Assembly (NCBI GenBank): GCA_903905065.1 | Contig: CAIVEW010000011.1 | Span: forward strand, 1 to 40,500 | Length of the DNA: 40,500 bases | Direction: 5' to 3' | DNA from: an uncultured Bacteroidota bacterium | GTDB lineage: Bacteria > Bacteroidota > Bacteroidia > Chitinophagales > Chitinophagaceae | Part shown: in pieces, positions 1-13,500 of the stretch | Position numbering within the stretch: position 1 is the stretch's first letter | How the letters are laid out: every line of letters begins with the position of its first letter | The notes under the pieces: generated by a model | Database searches by the model: none | What the model saw: only the letters and a program-made list of their open reading frames with translations | What the model was told of the DNA's origin: nothing | Made by a program: the position numbers and the translations under genes

Positions 1-1540
1 ACACTGTTCATACAACCGGTTGGCATACCATAAGTTATAATTGCCGTACCGCCACCAACACCAGTTACGGTCACAGGGCTTCCAACGGATCCTACTGTTG
101 CTACTGATGGCATTGAAGAACTCCAGCTGCCACCGGCAGTGCCTTCACGCAATGTAATGGTCGCTGACTGGCAGAACGGTACATTGCCGGTAATTACACC
201 CGGTGTTGTATTTACGGTCACGATATAGGTTGCCAGACAACCACCTGCCGTAATCTTGTAAGAAATTTTAGAAGTTCCCGCAGCAACACCAGTCACAGAA
301 CCTGTCGCAGAGCCTACAGTGGCAACGCCAGGACTGGCACTGATCCACGTACCACCGGTTGCGGCGTCAGACAATGTAGTACCGGAACCGGCACACATAA
401 CACCTGTACCAGTGATCGTACCTGCACCTGCATTTACAGTTACTACCTTCGTAGCAATACAGCCTGTGCTGCCAATACTATAGCTGATAGTTGCCGTGCC
501 AGCCAGCACGCCGGTAACAAGGCCTGCGCCTGTGCCTACCGATGCGTTAGCGGGGCTGCTGCTGCTCCAGGTACCGCCTGCAGTTGCATCGCTGAGGCTG
601 GTTGTACCGCCTTCACATACAGAAGCGGTACCAAGTATAGTTCCACCCGCGCTTACCGTAACTGTTATTACAGCCTGGCATCCACCGAAAGTGGTATAAG
701 AGATATGTGTCGTACCGCCGCCTACACCGGTTACCACACCAGTAACTGAACCTACGGTGGCAATCGACGTGCTTCCGCTCGCCCATAAACCGCCAAGCGC
801 AAGGTCACTCAGTGTAATGGTAGAACCCTGGCATACCGGGGCATTACCAGTGATCGGCGAAAGTGCATTAACCGTCATCACCACTGTTGAATAACAGCCA
901 CTAGGCAGTATGTAAGAAATTACTGAGGTGCCACCAAGTACACCGGTTACGGTGACGGAGCTACCTGTAGACCCGGATAGTGTAGCAACTAATGGATTGC
1001 CGCTCACCCAGGTACCACCACCAGTCGTTTCGTTGACCGAAGTTGTCTGACCCTGACAAACTTGTGTTCCACCGCCAATTGCATTAGGCGCTGCGCTTAC
1101 CGTAGTTACCGCAGTTGCAATACATGTCGTTGGCAGCGTATAGGTAATAGCATCCGTTCCTACTGTGAGGCCGGAAATAATACCAGAAGCAGATCCCACA
1201 GAGGCATGCGCGTTAGCAGCCGTCCACGCACCACCAGGTATATCGTCACTCAACGCCAGCGTTGACCCGACACATACCTGCGCCATACCAATGATAATCG
1301 GATTAGGATTCACTGTGACAATTGTCGTGCTGGCGCAACCTGTACCTACGGTAAATGATATTGTTGCTGTGCCGGGGGCCAAGCCAGATAAAGTGTGTAC
1401 AACTCCTGATGGCGAGATGGTCGCAACCCCTGTATTTGTGCTGCTCCATACACCATATGGCGTAATATCGCTAAGCGTACTAGTCAATCCAACACATATT
1501 GCGTTAGCGCCGGTTATCGGAGCAGGAAGCGGTATAATGT
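1..1540 (-). repeat. At least 7 bacterial-Ig (Big-2-like) repeats of about 71-77 aa, continuing out of the window
   Basis: Boundaries lie near 1540, 1308, 1096, 868, 655, 433 and 211. Each unit carries a Cys near the start, Leu-Ser/Thr-Asp, Gly-Gly-x-Trp-Ser-Ser, a Val-x-Gly-Val turn, Ile-Ser-Tyr and a second Cys. They are the same family as the repeat array of the plus-strand giant at 36700-39850. Confidence 0.85.
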
Positions 1541-4500
1541 TAACATTTGTAGTTGCATTAGCCGTGCAGCCTGAACCGAAAGCAGTCACTGTGACTGTAT
1601 AAATTCCCGCCATATCAGTAGTTACGCTGGTAAGCAAGGTATTCTGAGTTGCAGCTCCAAAGCTCAGCGGACCGCTCCATGCATAACCGGTTGGAGATGC
1701 CGTGCCAGATGGCGTAGAGTTGAGGCTGGTAGTCAGTCCAACGCAAGTTGGGCTATTGTTCGAAGCTGTGATACTCAAGGTGTTCACCACAACATTGGTT
1801 GTCGTAGTCGCAGTACAAGCCGATCCGGCCGCGCTGACAGTTACCGTATAAGTACCCGCTTTAGCCAATGTAATCGGAGTAATTGCAGGATTTTGACTTG
1901 TTGAATTATAACCTATCGGCCCGCTCCATGTGTATGCGGTTGGCGGTGCCGTACCCGTTGGCGTTGCTGTGAAGTTAACAGTACCGCCTACGCAGGCAGG
2001 TGCGTCGTTTGCAGCTATGATACCAAGCGTATTTACGGTCACATTAGTTGTATTCACTGCAATACAATTGGAACCGGTAGCTACTACCGTTACGGTATAA
2101 ATACCCGACATCGAAGTTGTAGCGCTGGTCGTCAATGTTGTATTCTGAGTTGATGCACCGAACACCATAGGTCCGCTCCATGTATAGCCAGTAGGCGTCG
2201 CACTTCCTGATGGTGCTGACGTAAGATTTACCGTACCACCAACACATGCAGGACTACTGTTTGCTGCCGTGACTCCAATGGTATTTACAGTTACCGTTGT
2301 AGTGATAGTACTAGAACATCCGGTACCGGTGCCACTAGTAGTTACTGTATAAACGCCGGACATACCAGTAACTGCACTTGTTGTCAGCACTGGGCTCTGA
2401 ACCGTCGTATTGAATCCCATCGGGCCACTCCAACTATAACTAGTCGGAGTCTCACTTCCAGAAGGCGTAGCCGTAAGATTTACAGTACCGCCAACACAAG
2501 CAGGACCATCGTTGCTGGCAACAACACCCAGAGAGTTTACAACAAGAGTTGTGGTATTCGTTGCAGAACAACCAGAACCATCCGCAACTACGGTGAGGGT
2601 GTAAACACCTGACATACCGGTTGTAGCGCTGGTAGTAAGTGTCTGACTCTGCGTAAATGCAGTATAAGCCAAAGGCCCACTCCATGTGTAACCCGTAGGC
2701 GTTGCCGAGCCTGATGGCGTCGAACTCAAATTAACGGTTGAACCAGCACAGGCCGGGCCATCATTTGCAGCGGCAATACCTATTGTATTAATGGTTACCG
2801 TTGTAGTAATAGAAGCCGAACAGCCGGAGCCAGGAGCGCTGATGCTAATAGTATAAACGCCCGCCATATCTGTAGTAGCACTGGTAGTCAGAACTGGGTT
2901 CTGAACCGATGCATTAAACGACAGAGGGCCGCTCCATGTGTAGCTTGTTGGGGAAATGCTGCCTCTTGAGCCTGACAATAAATTCACAGTACCTCCGACA
3001 CATGCAGGACCGTCATTTGTCGCTACAACTCCAATTGTATTTACAATGACATCTGTCGATCCGGTTGCAATACAATTTGAACCGGTAGCCGTAACTGTGA
3101 AATTATAAGTACCAGCCATTGCGGTTGTAATACCTGTCAGCGAAGGACTAGCCGAGCTGTTAATATATCCAACAGGCCCGCTCCAGAAATACGTACCAGG
3201 AGTCGCAGTACCAGTGACATTAGAAGTCAGGTTAACCGTTCCCCCCACGCAGGCTGGGCCGTCATTGTTCGGCGCAGTATAGATAGTATTGACAACTACA
3301 TTAGTTGCCACCGTTGCAGTGCATCCAGATCCATCACCGGTAACGGTTAATGAATACGCACCTGCCATATCGGTATTTACAGAGGTTAGCGTCGGATTAT
3401 TGGTCGACGCAGAGTAAAGACCAGGACCGCTCCACGAATAGGTATTGATAATCTCCGTGCCGCCCGCATTTGCCGACAAGTGAACGGTTCCACCAACACA
3501 TGCCGGACCATCATTAGATGGTGCGATAGTCAAAGTATTCACTATAACGTTGGTCGTGCCAAAAGATGAACAACCTGATCCTGGTGCAGTCGCGGTTAAT
3601 GTATAAATACCAGACAGATCCGTAGTCGCACTACTTGTAAGTAACGCGCTCAGTGTAGAAGCGCTGTAGCCTGTCGGACCACTCCATAAGTAACCGGTCG
3701 GGCTAATTGTTCCATGAGGGACGCCGTTAAGATTGATGGTGCCACCTACACAGGCAGGACCATTATTGTTAGCTATTATCGTTAGGCTGTTTACAGTGAC
3801 AACCGTAGAACCCGTAGCAACGCAGTTTGAACCGGTTGCAACAACTGTAAAGTTATAAGTTCCTGCCATATCTGTAGTTACTCCAACCAGGGACGGATTT
3901 GCTGTTGTAGCGGAATAGCCCATAGGGCCACTCCAGGAGTAGGTGCCTGCAGCTGCTGTTCCCGAAATATTTGAGGACAAGTTAATTGTACCACCTTCAC
4001 AGGCAGGACCATCGTTCGAAGGAGCCGTGAAAATAGTATTTACAACCACATCAGTGGTAGCTGCAGCAAAACAGCCAGAGCCAGCTGCAATAGCAGTCAC
4101 CGTATAGGTACCGGCCATGTCGGTAGAAGCGCTAGTCGTCCGCACCTGGTCTTGTCCAAGGGCCGTATAGCCAGGACCAGTCCATGAGTAGCCGGCGGGG
4201 CTTAATGATCCTGTCGGTGTTGAAGACAGATTAATAGTTCCACCGACACATGCGGGGCCATCGTTATTAGCTGTGAGACCAAATGTATTTACCACAACAT
4301 TCGTGGTATTTGTTGCCGTACATCCCGAGCCAATCGCATTTACTGTAACAGTATAAACGCCGGCCAAGTCTGTAGTTGCAGACGTTGTTAAGACAGCGCC
4401 CGCAGTTGATGCACTGTAAACCAGCGGACCGCTCCATAAATAGCTTGAAGGAGACGCTGTACCCGATGCCACGGAAGACAAATTAATTGTACCACCGACA

Positions 4501-7500
4501 CACGCAGGCGCATCCGTGCTTGCTGTAATACCGATCGTGTTTACGACTACGTTTGTTGGGCCACTTGCAGAACAGCCTGACTCGGAAGCAGTTACCGTAA
4601 AATTGTAGGTACCGGCCATATCTGTAGTGAGGCTGCTGAGCAATGGATTAGCGGCAGTGGAGGAATAACCCAATGGGCCGCTCCATGAATAGCTGCCAGC
4701 CGGCACACTGCCGGAAATATTAGACAACAGATTGATTGATCCGCCAACGCATGCCGGACCACTGTTGGTCGGCAGCGTTCCCAGTGTATTTACTGTCACC
4801 GCTGTAGTAGCAAATGCTGAACAACCAGATCCTGGCGCACTAACGGTTATCGTATAGGTGCCGGCCATAGCTGTAGTTGCGCTGCTGGTAAGCGGAGGAT
4901 TCTGAATAGTTGCGTTATAGCTTAAAGGACCACTCCATATATAGCTTGTTGGCGTTAAGCCGGAAGGCATTGAACCCAGGGCAATAGTACCACCCACGCA
5001 GGCGGGGCTATTATTGGAAGCGGACACCGATATCGTATTTACAGAAACGGTTGTCGTGCTTGTTTGAGAGCAACTGCCACCGGAAGCCACCACAGTATAT
5101 ACACCAGCCATAGCTGTGCCGGAAATGCTCAACACTGGATTGGAAGTAGAATTAGTGTATCCCAATGGCCCGTTCCATAAGTAGGATACAGGAGATACAG
5201 TTCCGGCCTCACCAGAGGAAAGATTTACCGTACCGCCTGCGCAGGCAGGGCTGCTGTTCGAAGCAGAAACTGTTAATGAGTTTACAGTAGTGGTATTCGT
5301 AGCTGCAGATCCGCCGGCAATACCATTGTGATCGGTATAGTTGACAGTTACTGTTTTATTTCCAGTAGTAGTCCAATAAAGGGTAACTGAATTACTACCC
5401 GAACCAGCACTGCCTGCTGTAATCGTATAATCCGCAGGTGAAGTGCCTGGAATAGTCCAAACATAATTCAACTGACCTGGTTGTGTAGTATAGGTTACCG
5501 TATTGGAAGCGCCAACGCAAGTTGTAGCACCCGGAGTCATTGTGAATGTAGGTGTAGGAATATTCACGCCGGTGAAATCACTGCTGGTACTTGTTGTCGT
5601 TCCGAAAGCAATCGCACTGCCTGACGCAGCTGCACCTGTTAACCAAGGCAAAGTACCTGTCCACTGGCCTGCATAAATAGTGCCGGCACCCACCACATCA
5701 CCAGGAGAGATGTAGGTAGCAGACGTTACTGAATAGTTCGTAATACCAGATGTATTCACATGCCAGTAGCGGTTCAGGTAATTGGTCGCATCTGTGTTAT
5801 TCGGCTCAATGGCATTCTTCACGTATACTCCCGCAAAACCCGGGCCTGTAACACTAAGTGTAATAGGCGAATAATTCGGATGAGAATCACCAATAGGGAA
5901 AGTGAACGAACCCGTGCTCGAGAATTGTTTTTGCACCAGTCCCGCAGCATTATCGGCTATGATCATAGTTGACGAAGAGAATGATCCCGGCGTTACCACT
6001 GTTGCACTTGGCCCAAGCGCAAGCGTATAAGCGCCTACGCTAAGTATACTTCCGGTGCTGAGTGTAAGCGCACGCCTAACACTCAGCGGGGTAGCAGACA
6101 CCGTTGAAACACCCGGACTGCTTAATGTAAGATTCCGATAGGTACCTTGTACCACTGTCTGAGCGCTGGCGCCATTATACTGCACCGTACCTAACGTTGA
6201 TCCCCAGGTGATACCTGCAGGAAGTGGTGTTGCGCTTGTATTTTCCGTTTCTACGATACCATCAAGAGATACGGAGAAAATACCAACGCTTCCGAGTGTA
6301 AATGTGCTCATATCCAACACCCCACCTGAAACAACGGTAAGGGTGCCCGAAAGTGAGAAATTCTTATTGCTGGTTACAGTAACACTGCTCACTGTGATGC
6401 TGCCCGGCGTATTAATAGACGCGGAAGCTGGCCATGGAGCCGACGTTCCTCCGTTGAAAATGTAATTACCGCCAGTATTGAAGGTCTTACCGGTGGACGA
6501 AATAGAAGCGTCAAGACCGGAAGGATTAGCCGTGCTCAACGTACCGCCGCTATTAAGGGTGAACCCGCCAGCACCTGACACAGCATATGTCGGGCCACAA
6601 ATCAATGTACCATTCACTATTGCCGAACTTGACGCAGCTAACGGCAAACCAGAACTAAGTGATGCTGTGCTTCCTGAATTGATATTGAAAATTGTCTTCG
6701 AATTGGCAGCACCCGTGTAAGTTATGTTCTGAGTTGCAGTTGTACCCACGAAATTAATTGTTGTGGAAGTAGTAGCTGTCACAGAACCTGTACCGGTTAC
6801 ATTAAGGTCACCCTTCAAAAGAACAGAAGATGTTCCACCGGTAAGCGCGCCAGACGTTACGTAAAGCGAACCATTTACCGCAGTTGTGCCTGTTGCCAGC
6901 GTACCTGTACTTGATCCTGAGTAGGTTACACTACCAAACGAAGTATTATTAGGAATATTCTGGTTTGAAGTCGCGTTAAACACCACCATACTTTGATCAT
7001 CAAGAATTCCTAAAGTTGGTATTGTAGTATTGGTAATGGTCAAGGTAGCGTTTGACTGTACATTAACACCATTTGCAGGTGTAAATGTCGCAGCTCCGGA
7101 AGGGACTGTAAAGTTCATTGCAACGGTTCCATCACCTACAACCACATAACTACCCGTACCAGAAACCGGCCAAGCAGATGCAATTGTAGCTGCACCACCA
7201 TTTTTGATCAGGAAGCGCTGGCCAGGTGATATGAAATCTGTTGGTGCTGTGCCCGTACCATCGGTATTTGTACCCCATGCTGAAGGCACAGACAGGTCGG
7301 CAACACTGCCAGCCTTGTTATAATATGTAAGCGGCGGATTTGGCACATTGAATGCCGCAGACACCACGGACGCTGTACCACATGCAGGGTTGAGCGTAAA
7401 CTGTATGGTTGCTCCAGCAACCGAGGCAAGGCTGGTAGCATTAAGATCTGTAAAGGTCACCAAACCAGATACGCCTGATTGTGTAGTTGTTCCACCTATC

Positions 7501-10500
7501 GTCCACGTAGCCGGAGCAGTAGATGTAGCGGTCACCTGGCAAGTACTTGTGGTATTGTTGCCATACTGATCCTGTATCAACACTTTGGGCTGCGTAGCAA
7601 ACACCGCACCATTGGTAAGCGGAGCTGTAGGCTGAACGCTCATGGCAAGCGTAGCCGGAACACCGGCGCTGATATGCTGGCTAACAGACGCATTCGCATA
7701 ACCAGGAGCTACAAAAGTGATCGTATATGTTCCAACAACATGCAAAACCGAAGCCGCGGCAGGAGTAACAGTAAGCTGGAACGCAGTACCTGTACCGCCA
7801 CTCCATGCAGCCGATGGGATCGCGGTGCCGTTCACCAATACGCTGGTGATCGACGAACGCCATGTCGGGTTATCTGTAGCGAACGTTATATTGAACGGAT
7901 TATCCACCGTAGCCGTTGGGTCCGCAATCAGCGGCGACAAAGAAGGCGTTGGTATGTTAAACGTATTTGATGTAACCGAGCAGCAGCCAGTAACAGAGAA
8001 CGTAATAGTAGCTCCGGTAACAGGACCGAAACTGGTAGCCGTCAACCCTACCGGTGTAAAGTTAACCGGGCTGGTGCTTGTCTGTGAAGGAGTAGCGCCT
8101 GGCCCGATTGTCCATGCACCTGCCCCTACCTGCGCAAATACTTGCTCAGAAGTAGTCGTAACCGGGTTACCAAAGCGGTCAGCAATATTTATTACTGGCT
8201 GGGTAACCAATGCGCCGCCATTGGTGAGCGGAGCTGTAGGCTGTGTAGCAATAGTAAGCGACGCAGCAACACCCGGATTGATACTCTGCACCAGTGTAGC
8301 TGCCGTATAACCAATTGATGATATGGTGATCGTATAGACTCCGGCTGTAGTCAGATAGTTATCTGAGCTTGTAGGAATCAGCGAGAAGCCTCCCACGGTA
8401 GCCAAAGCTGGCAAACCAATAGCATAGTCAGCACCACCACCAGTAAGCGTATGCGTAACAAGCGACGGTCCAACGACTGTTACCAGCGTAATATGCGCTT
8501 TCCAGTCGGCAATAGAAGGATAACCAGTAGCTGGCGACAGCGTATAGCTGGCAGGTGTAATAGAAGCGTTGTCTTCAGTGACTCCAACCGCGGCGGTAAA
8601 TACCGGTGGCGTATTAGCATCGTTAAGACCTACAATATAGTCGCCGATGTAAGGATGAGCTGCCGTATCAGGCACTGTAGTTGAGAGGCCGGTTGGGTCT
8701 GTAGCGCCCGTATTAACGGGGCTCCATGTAGTTCCATTGTAGAACTGGGAAAGCCAGCCGGTGTTCACGCCACCACCGATATCCGCACTGTTGTAAGAGA
8801 ATGTAGGAGTAAGATACGTAACTCCAGAAACACCTGATGCACTTAATGACCAATAGTGCTTCACATCATAAGTACCATCTATGCTGGCAGATGCGTAAGC
8901 CGGATGGTTACCAGCAGTTACTTTGAATCCGATCTGGCTGCCTGCACCCGCATCCGCGTTTGTTGACAGGCTAACCGGGGCGTAATCCACATCACCGACT
9001 TCATAATTCACTGCGGCAGAATGCCCAAGGCCATTTACTAACTTAATAAGCGTACCATTAACGTAATTGCTGGTTGTTGAAGCAGTACGTGTAACATTGC
9101 CGGCGGCTCCCGGAACCGTAATTGTATTGGCCCCGGTTGTGAGGATACCACTTGTAAGCGCTAAGGTACCTGTTACCGTACTTGTTGAAGCAGCAGCCAA
9201 AGTAAGGCCGGCAGCATTGTTAAGAGTAAGGTTTGAGAAACTGGTAGCGCCGGTAATAGTCTGTGGAGTACTGCCGTTGAAAATAACCTTACCGGTTGTT
9301 GTGGAGCCGGTTGTAAAGAGTCCGCTGGCAGCCTTGGTCCAGTTCCCGGTGAGCGATACTGTATTGGTACCAATCGCATAGGTTCCGTTGTTAAGTGTAA
9401 CACTACCTGTCACCGCTTTTGAGCCGGACATCGTAATTGTGTAACCAGATTTATTAACTGTCACACTTCCGGTAAATACTGCCGGCCATTCATTGCCGGT
9501 AGAATACGCACCGTTAGTGCCCAGATTAGTATATGTCAAATTTACTCCCGAGTAAACAGCCGGGGTATTGCTCAATGTACCTTCATCCACATTTACATTT
9601 GACCCGCTGCTCATAGACAGATTGGTGGTACCACCTGTATTAAATGCACCAGTCTGCAGGTTTAATGTACCTCCGGATGCAAAAGTGGTGGCTGAACTCA
9701 AAGTAACGCCAGCTGTATTAGCAATGGTAAGTACATTGAAAGAAGTACCATAAGAACCACTAATAGTGGCTGCCGTGCCGCCAGTGAATATAACAGCTCC
9801 GCTACCAGGTACAAATGCCCCTGAACCGGCGTTGTTGGCCCAGTTGCCGCTTGTTGTAATGCTGTAATTACCAACACTTGCATCCAATACACCTGCGGTT
9901 AATGTAAGATTGCCGCCAAGGGTAGTAAGTGTCTTATTCCCGTTAAGTGCTATCGTTGCACCTGTTTTATTAACCGTAACATTACCTAACAGAGAAGCCG
10001 GCCACTCATTACCTACGGTTACTGCCAGGCTGTTAACACCCAGGTTTTTGTACGTCAGGTTAATGCCTGGGCTTACTGCCGGATAGGTTGGCGTAACGGA
10101 GAATGTCCCATTGTCCACGTTAACATTTACCCCCGGACTCAGCAAGAGGCTTGCAGGGCCAAAAGATCCGTTTTCGAGGTTCAGCGAACTGCCTGAATTA
10201 AAGTTTGTTCCTCCAGACAATGCAACGCTGCCCGAGCCTGCCGTGTTATTGATCGTTACAAAAGAACCAGAAGGGAACGGTGATGCCGCGCCGAACGCAC
10301 CCGTTGTCTGCGGCGCTGTTCCGTTGAACACATAGTTAGACCCATTTGTAAAGGTGCGTGTACCTGTTGATGACACTGACCCCGCCAAACCGGTAGTATT
10401 GGCTGTGTACATTGTACCGCCACTCTCCATGTTAAACGTTCCTGTACCGCTTATGGTATATGCAGCCGGGAATATCACATTGCCATAGCACAGGAAATGC

Positions 10501-13500
10501 TGGGTTCCTGCTGTCGTGGCAAAATTGGAATTGAATTGTACAAAAGTGCTGGCTAAAGTATGGTAGTTAATATTACCGGTATAAGACATACCTGAGTTAG
10601 CATTGGTTATTGTCTGCGGGCTCGCGTATGTTGACGAAGTATTAACCATACTAAAAATAGTAGCTCCCGAAACATTAATCGTTGTGCTTGCTCCCAAACT
10701 CAGGTTTCCGCTAATTATGAACTCCAGGTTATAGTTACCCACTGAGAGATATGGCGCAGTGAACGTACCTGAGCTCGTAATGGAAGACGAGGATGTGCTC
10801 ATACTACCACCTATGGTGATAATTTCCTGGGCAGTGGCAACCGAGGACGCATTAAATGTGCCCCCAGTCATTGTGAAGTTACCTGTTACATTGAACGTAA
10901 GTGTTCCGCCCGAATAACCATAGCTAACGGTACCGGACGTCTGCAAATAGTTCCCCAGTATAGTATACTGGCTCGAACTTGCCAGGGGTGAAAGAGATCC
11001 GGTGCCAGATCCTGAGTAAGTCAGGTTGCCGTAGGAAATCGTAGGGCTAAAGCTATTGGTATAAGGAATATTTTGTCCTGAACCGGTAAACACAACGGTG
11101 CTCGCCGAGTTAAGCGTTCTGAACAATGGTATGGTTGTACTGCCTATGGTTATTGTTGCATTTGCATTCACATCAACCGCACCTGTGCCGCCAAAAGCAT
11201 TTGCGCCAGGATTGAAATTGATAATTGTGCTTCCATCACCCACAGTTACGTAGCTAGGTGTATTAACGGTCCACCCTGCTGCTGATATAGTAGGTGTAGT
11301 ACCGTTCACAATCTTAAACTGGCCGCCTGATGTAAAATTGGAAGGATTGCTACCAGTTCCGATACCACCCGCAGCCGCACCAGCCGCATCGGTTGTCCAG
11401 CTTGTAGTGCTCTGGAGATTAGAAAGCGCCGTCGGCGTATTTATGTTGTAGTATGTTGTTGGCGGATTAGGTATCAGGAATGCTGGCGATGAGTAAGCGG
11501 TAGTAAGACCAACGCTGGTAAACTGAATTTCAGCAGTAATACCTGAAGCAACGCTGGTAGCATTCAGGTTGCTGAAAGTAGCTGTTCCCGAAGCCGCAGT
11601 GGTGCTTAACGATGGGCCACCGAGTGTCCACGCGCCAGATGAGCCGGCCACATAAACTGCAGCGGTAATGGTTGCGCTGCTGTTTACGGTATTGCCGTAC
11701 TGGTCTTGTACCAGCACAACCGGCTGAGTAGCCAGGTTTGCTCCATTATAAGGGGGGGCTGTAGGCTCTACGCTCACAAACAATTTGGTAGCTGCACCCA
11801 CAGCGATCGGCTGTATGCACGAGGTTGTCGCGAAACCGGTCGCGGCTACGGATATAGTCCAGTTGCCCGGAGTATTCAAATGGCTGCCCGTATATTCATT
11901 AAGTGCAAGTGCACCCGCAGAAATGGTATAATCAGTAGGCGAAGTTAAGGTATAAATTGGCCCAACACCGTTCAACTGTGCGGTTATCGAAGTGATAGCC
12001 GTTCTCCAAGATGGATTGTCGGTGAACGTGATCGGCAATGTAGACAGGTTATCCACCGTCGGCGGAGTTGTATTCGGGATAAGAACCGGCGAATTGGGCG
12101 CTGGTATTGCGAAACAAGCCGAAACCAAAGGCGAAGGCGTAAGCCCGGGCGAGGTAAAGTTGATGGTTGCACAAGCTATCGGCCCGGTGCTCGATGCATT
12201 TATGTTAAATGTATTCGCCACACCAGATACCGCGTTTTGGGTAAGGCTGGTTGCGCTGCCGATGGTCCATGAGGTGGAGCCTGCCGCTGCAGTAATTGCA
12301 TTGCTCGCAGTGGTAAGGTTACCGTACTGGTCCAATACCTGGACAGTAGGTTCAGTAGCCAGGGTACCACCATTAGTTACGGGACCCACAGGCTGCGTGC
12401 CCATAGCTATCTGTGTAGCAGCGCCCGGAAGCACTACCTGGTTAACACTTGCTCCAACATAACCCAATGCATAAACAGAAACTACATACGTACCTGCCGT
12501 ATCCAGGGCCCTGCTTGACAAATAGTTTGGTATAAGCGCTATAGAACCTGTACCGCCAAAGGCCGCCGGAGTAACGAAGTAATCACCTGTAGTAAGCGAA
12601 GTACCTGCGGTAAGCGTGCTGATAAGCGGGCTACCTATGCGCTGTACAGTAATAAGATCAATAGCTGATCCCCAAACCCCATCATCAGTAAAGGTTACCG
12701 GATGTGTGCTCAAATTATCCTCATTTGGCGGCGTAAAGTCGGCGATCAAAGAAGGAGGAACTCCCGGAGGGTGCTGGCCAACAGCCCAGTCGCCCACATA
12801 ATTTACACCTGCGGGAACCGCGGTAGTTTGTGTGTTTGAAGGATCAGTCGATAATACAAGAACGGGCGCCCATGTGCCTGATGCATATAACTGAGGCACA
12901 TAGTCATTGGTGATGTTAGACCCAACAGGACTTGGATAGTCTGAAGTCAGGTAATTGAAAGTAGGATCTATCGTCGTAAAACCAGCCGCCGTATTCGGAG
13001 GGAATGTCCAGTAGTGAGACACATGCAGGATACCGTCTATTCCAGAGGTACCCAAATGCGGATGCGGGCCATAAGTTACGGCCGCGCCGATGCTACCGGT
13101 ATAGGAAGCCGGAGTACCGGCACCGATAGCGATAGAAACAGGGGCATAGTCCACATCACCTACCTCGAAATTAATGGAACTAAGGCCGGTGATGGTCTTA
13201 AACAGATTGCCTATTACATAGCCATTCGTAGGGCTGGATCCATTGGTCAAACTCGCGCCCTGATTTATGTTGATCTGATTAACGCCTGTGGTCAGCTTGT
13301 TGGATCCCAGCGCAAGCGTACCAGCGATGGTAGCATTAGAGCCAAGGCTGGCTGCTGCCGAAAGTGTAAGGTTATTAAAGTTATTAACGGCCGATCCGCC
13401 TACAACCTGCGAACCGCTGCCCTGTAACGTAACTGTGCTGGTGCCGGGAACAAATGTCGCCCCGTTATTGGTCCAGTTGCCGGTCAGCGGCAGGGAGAAG

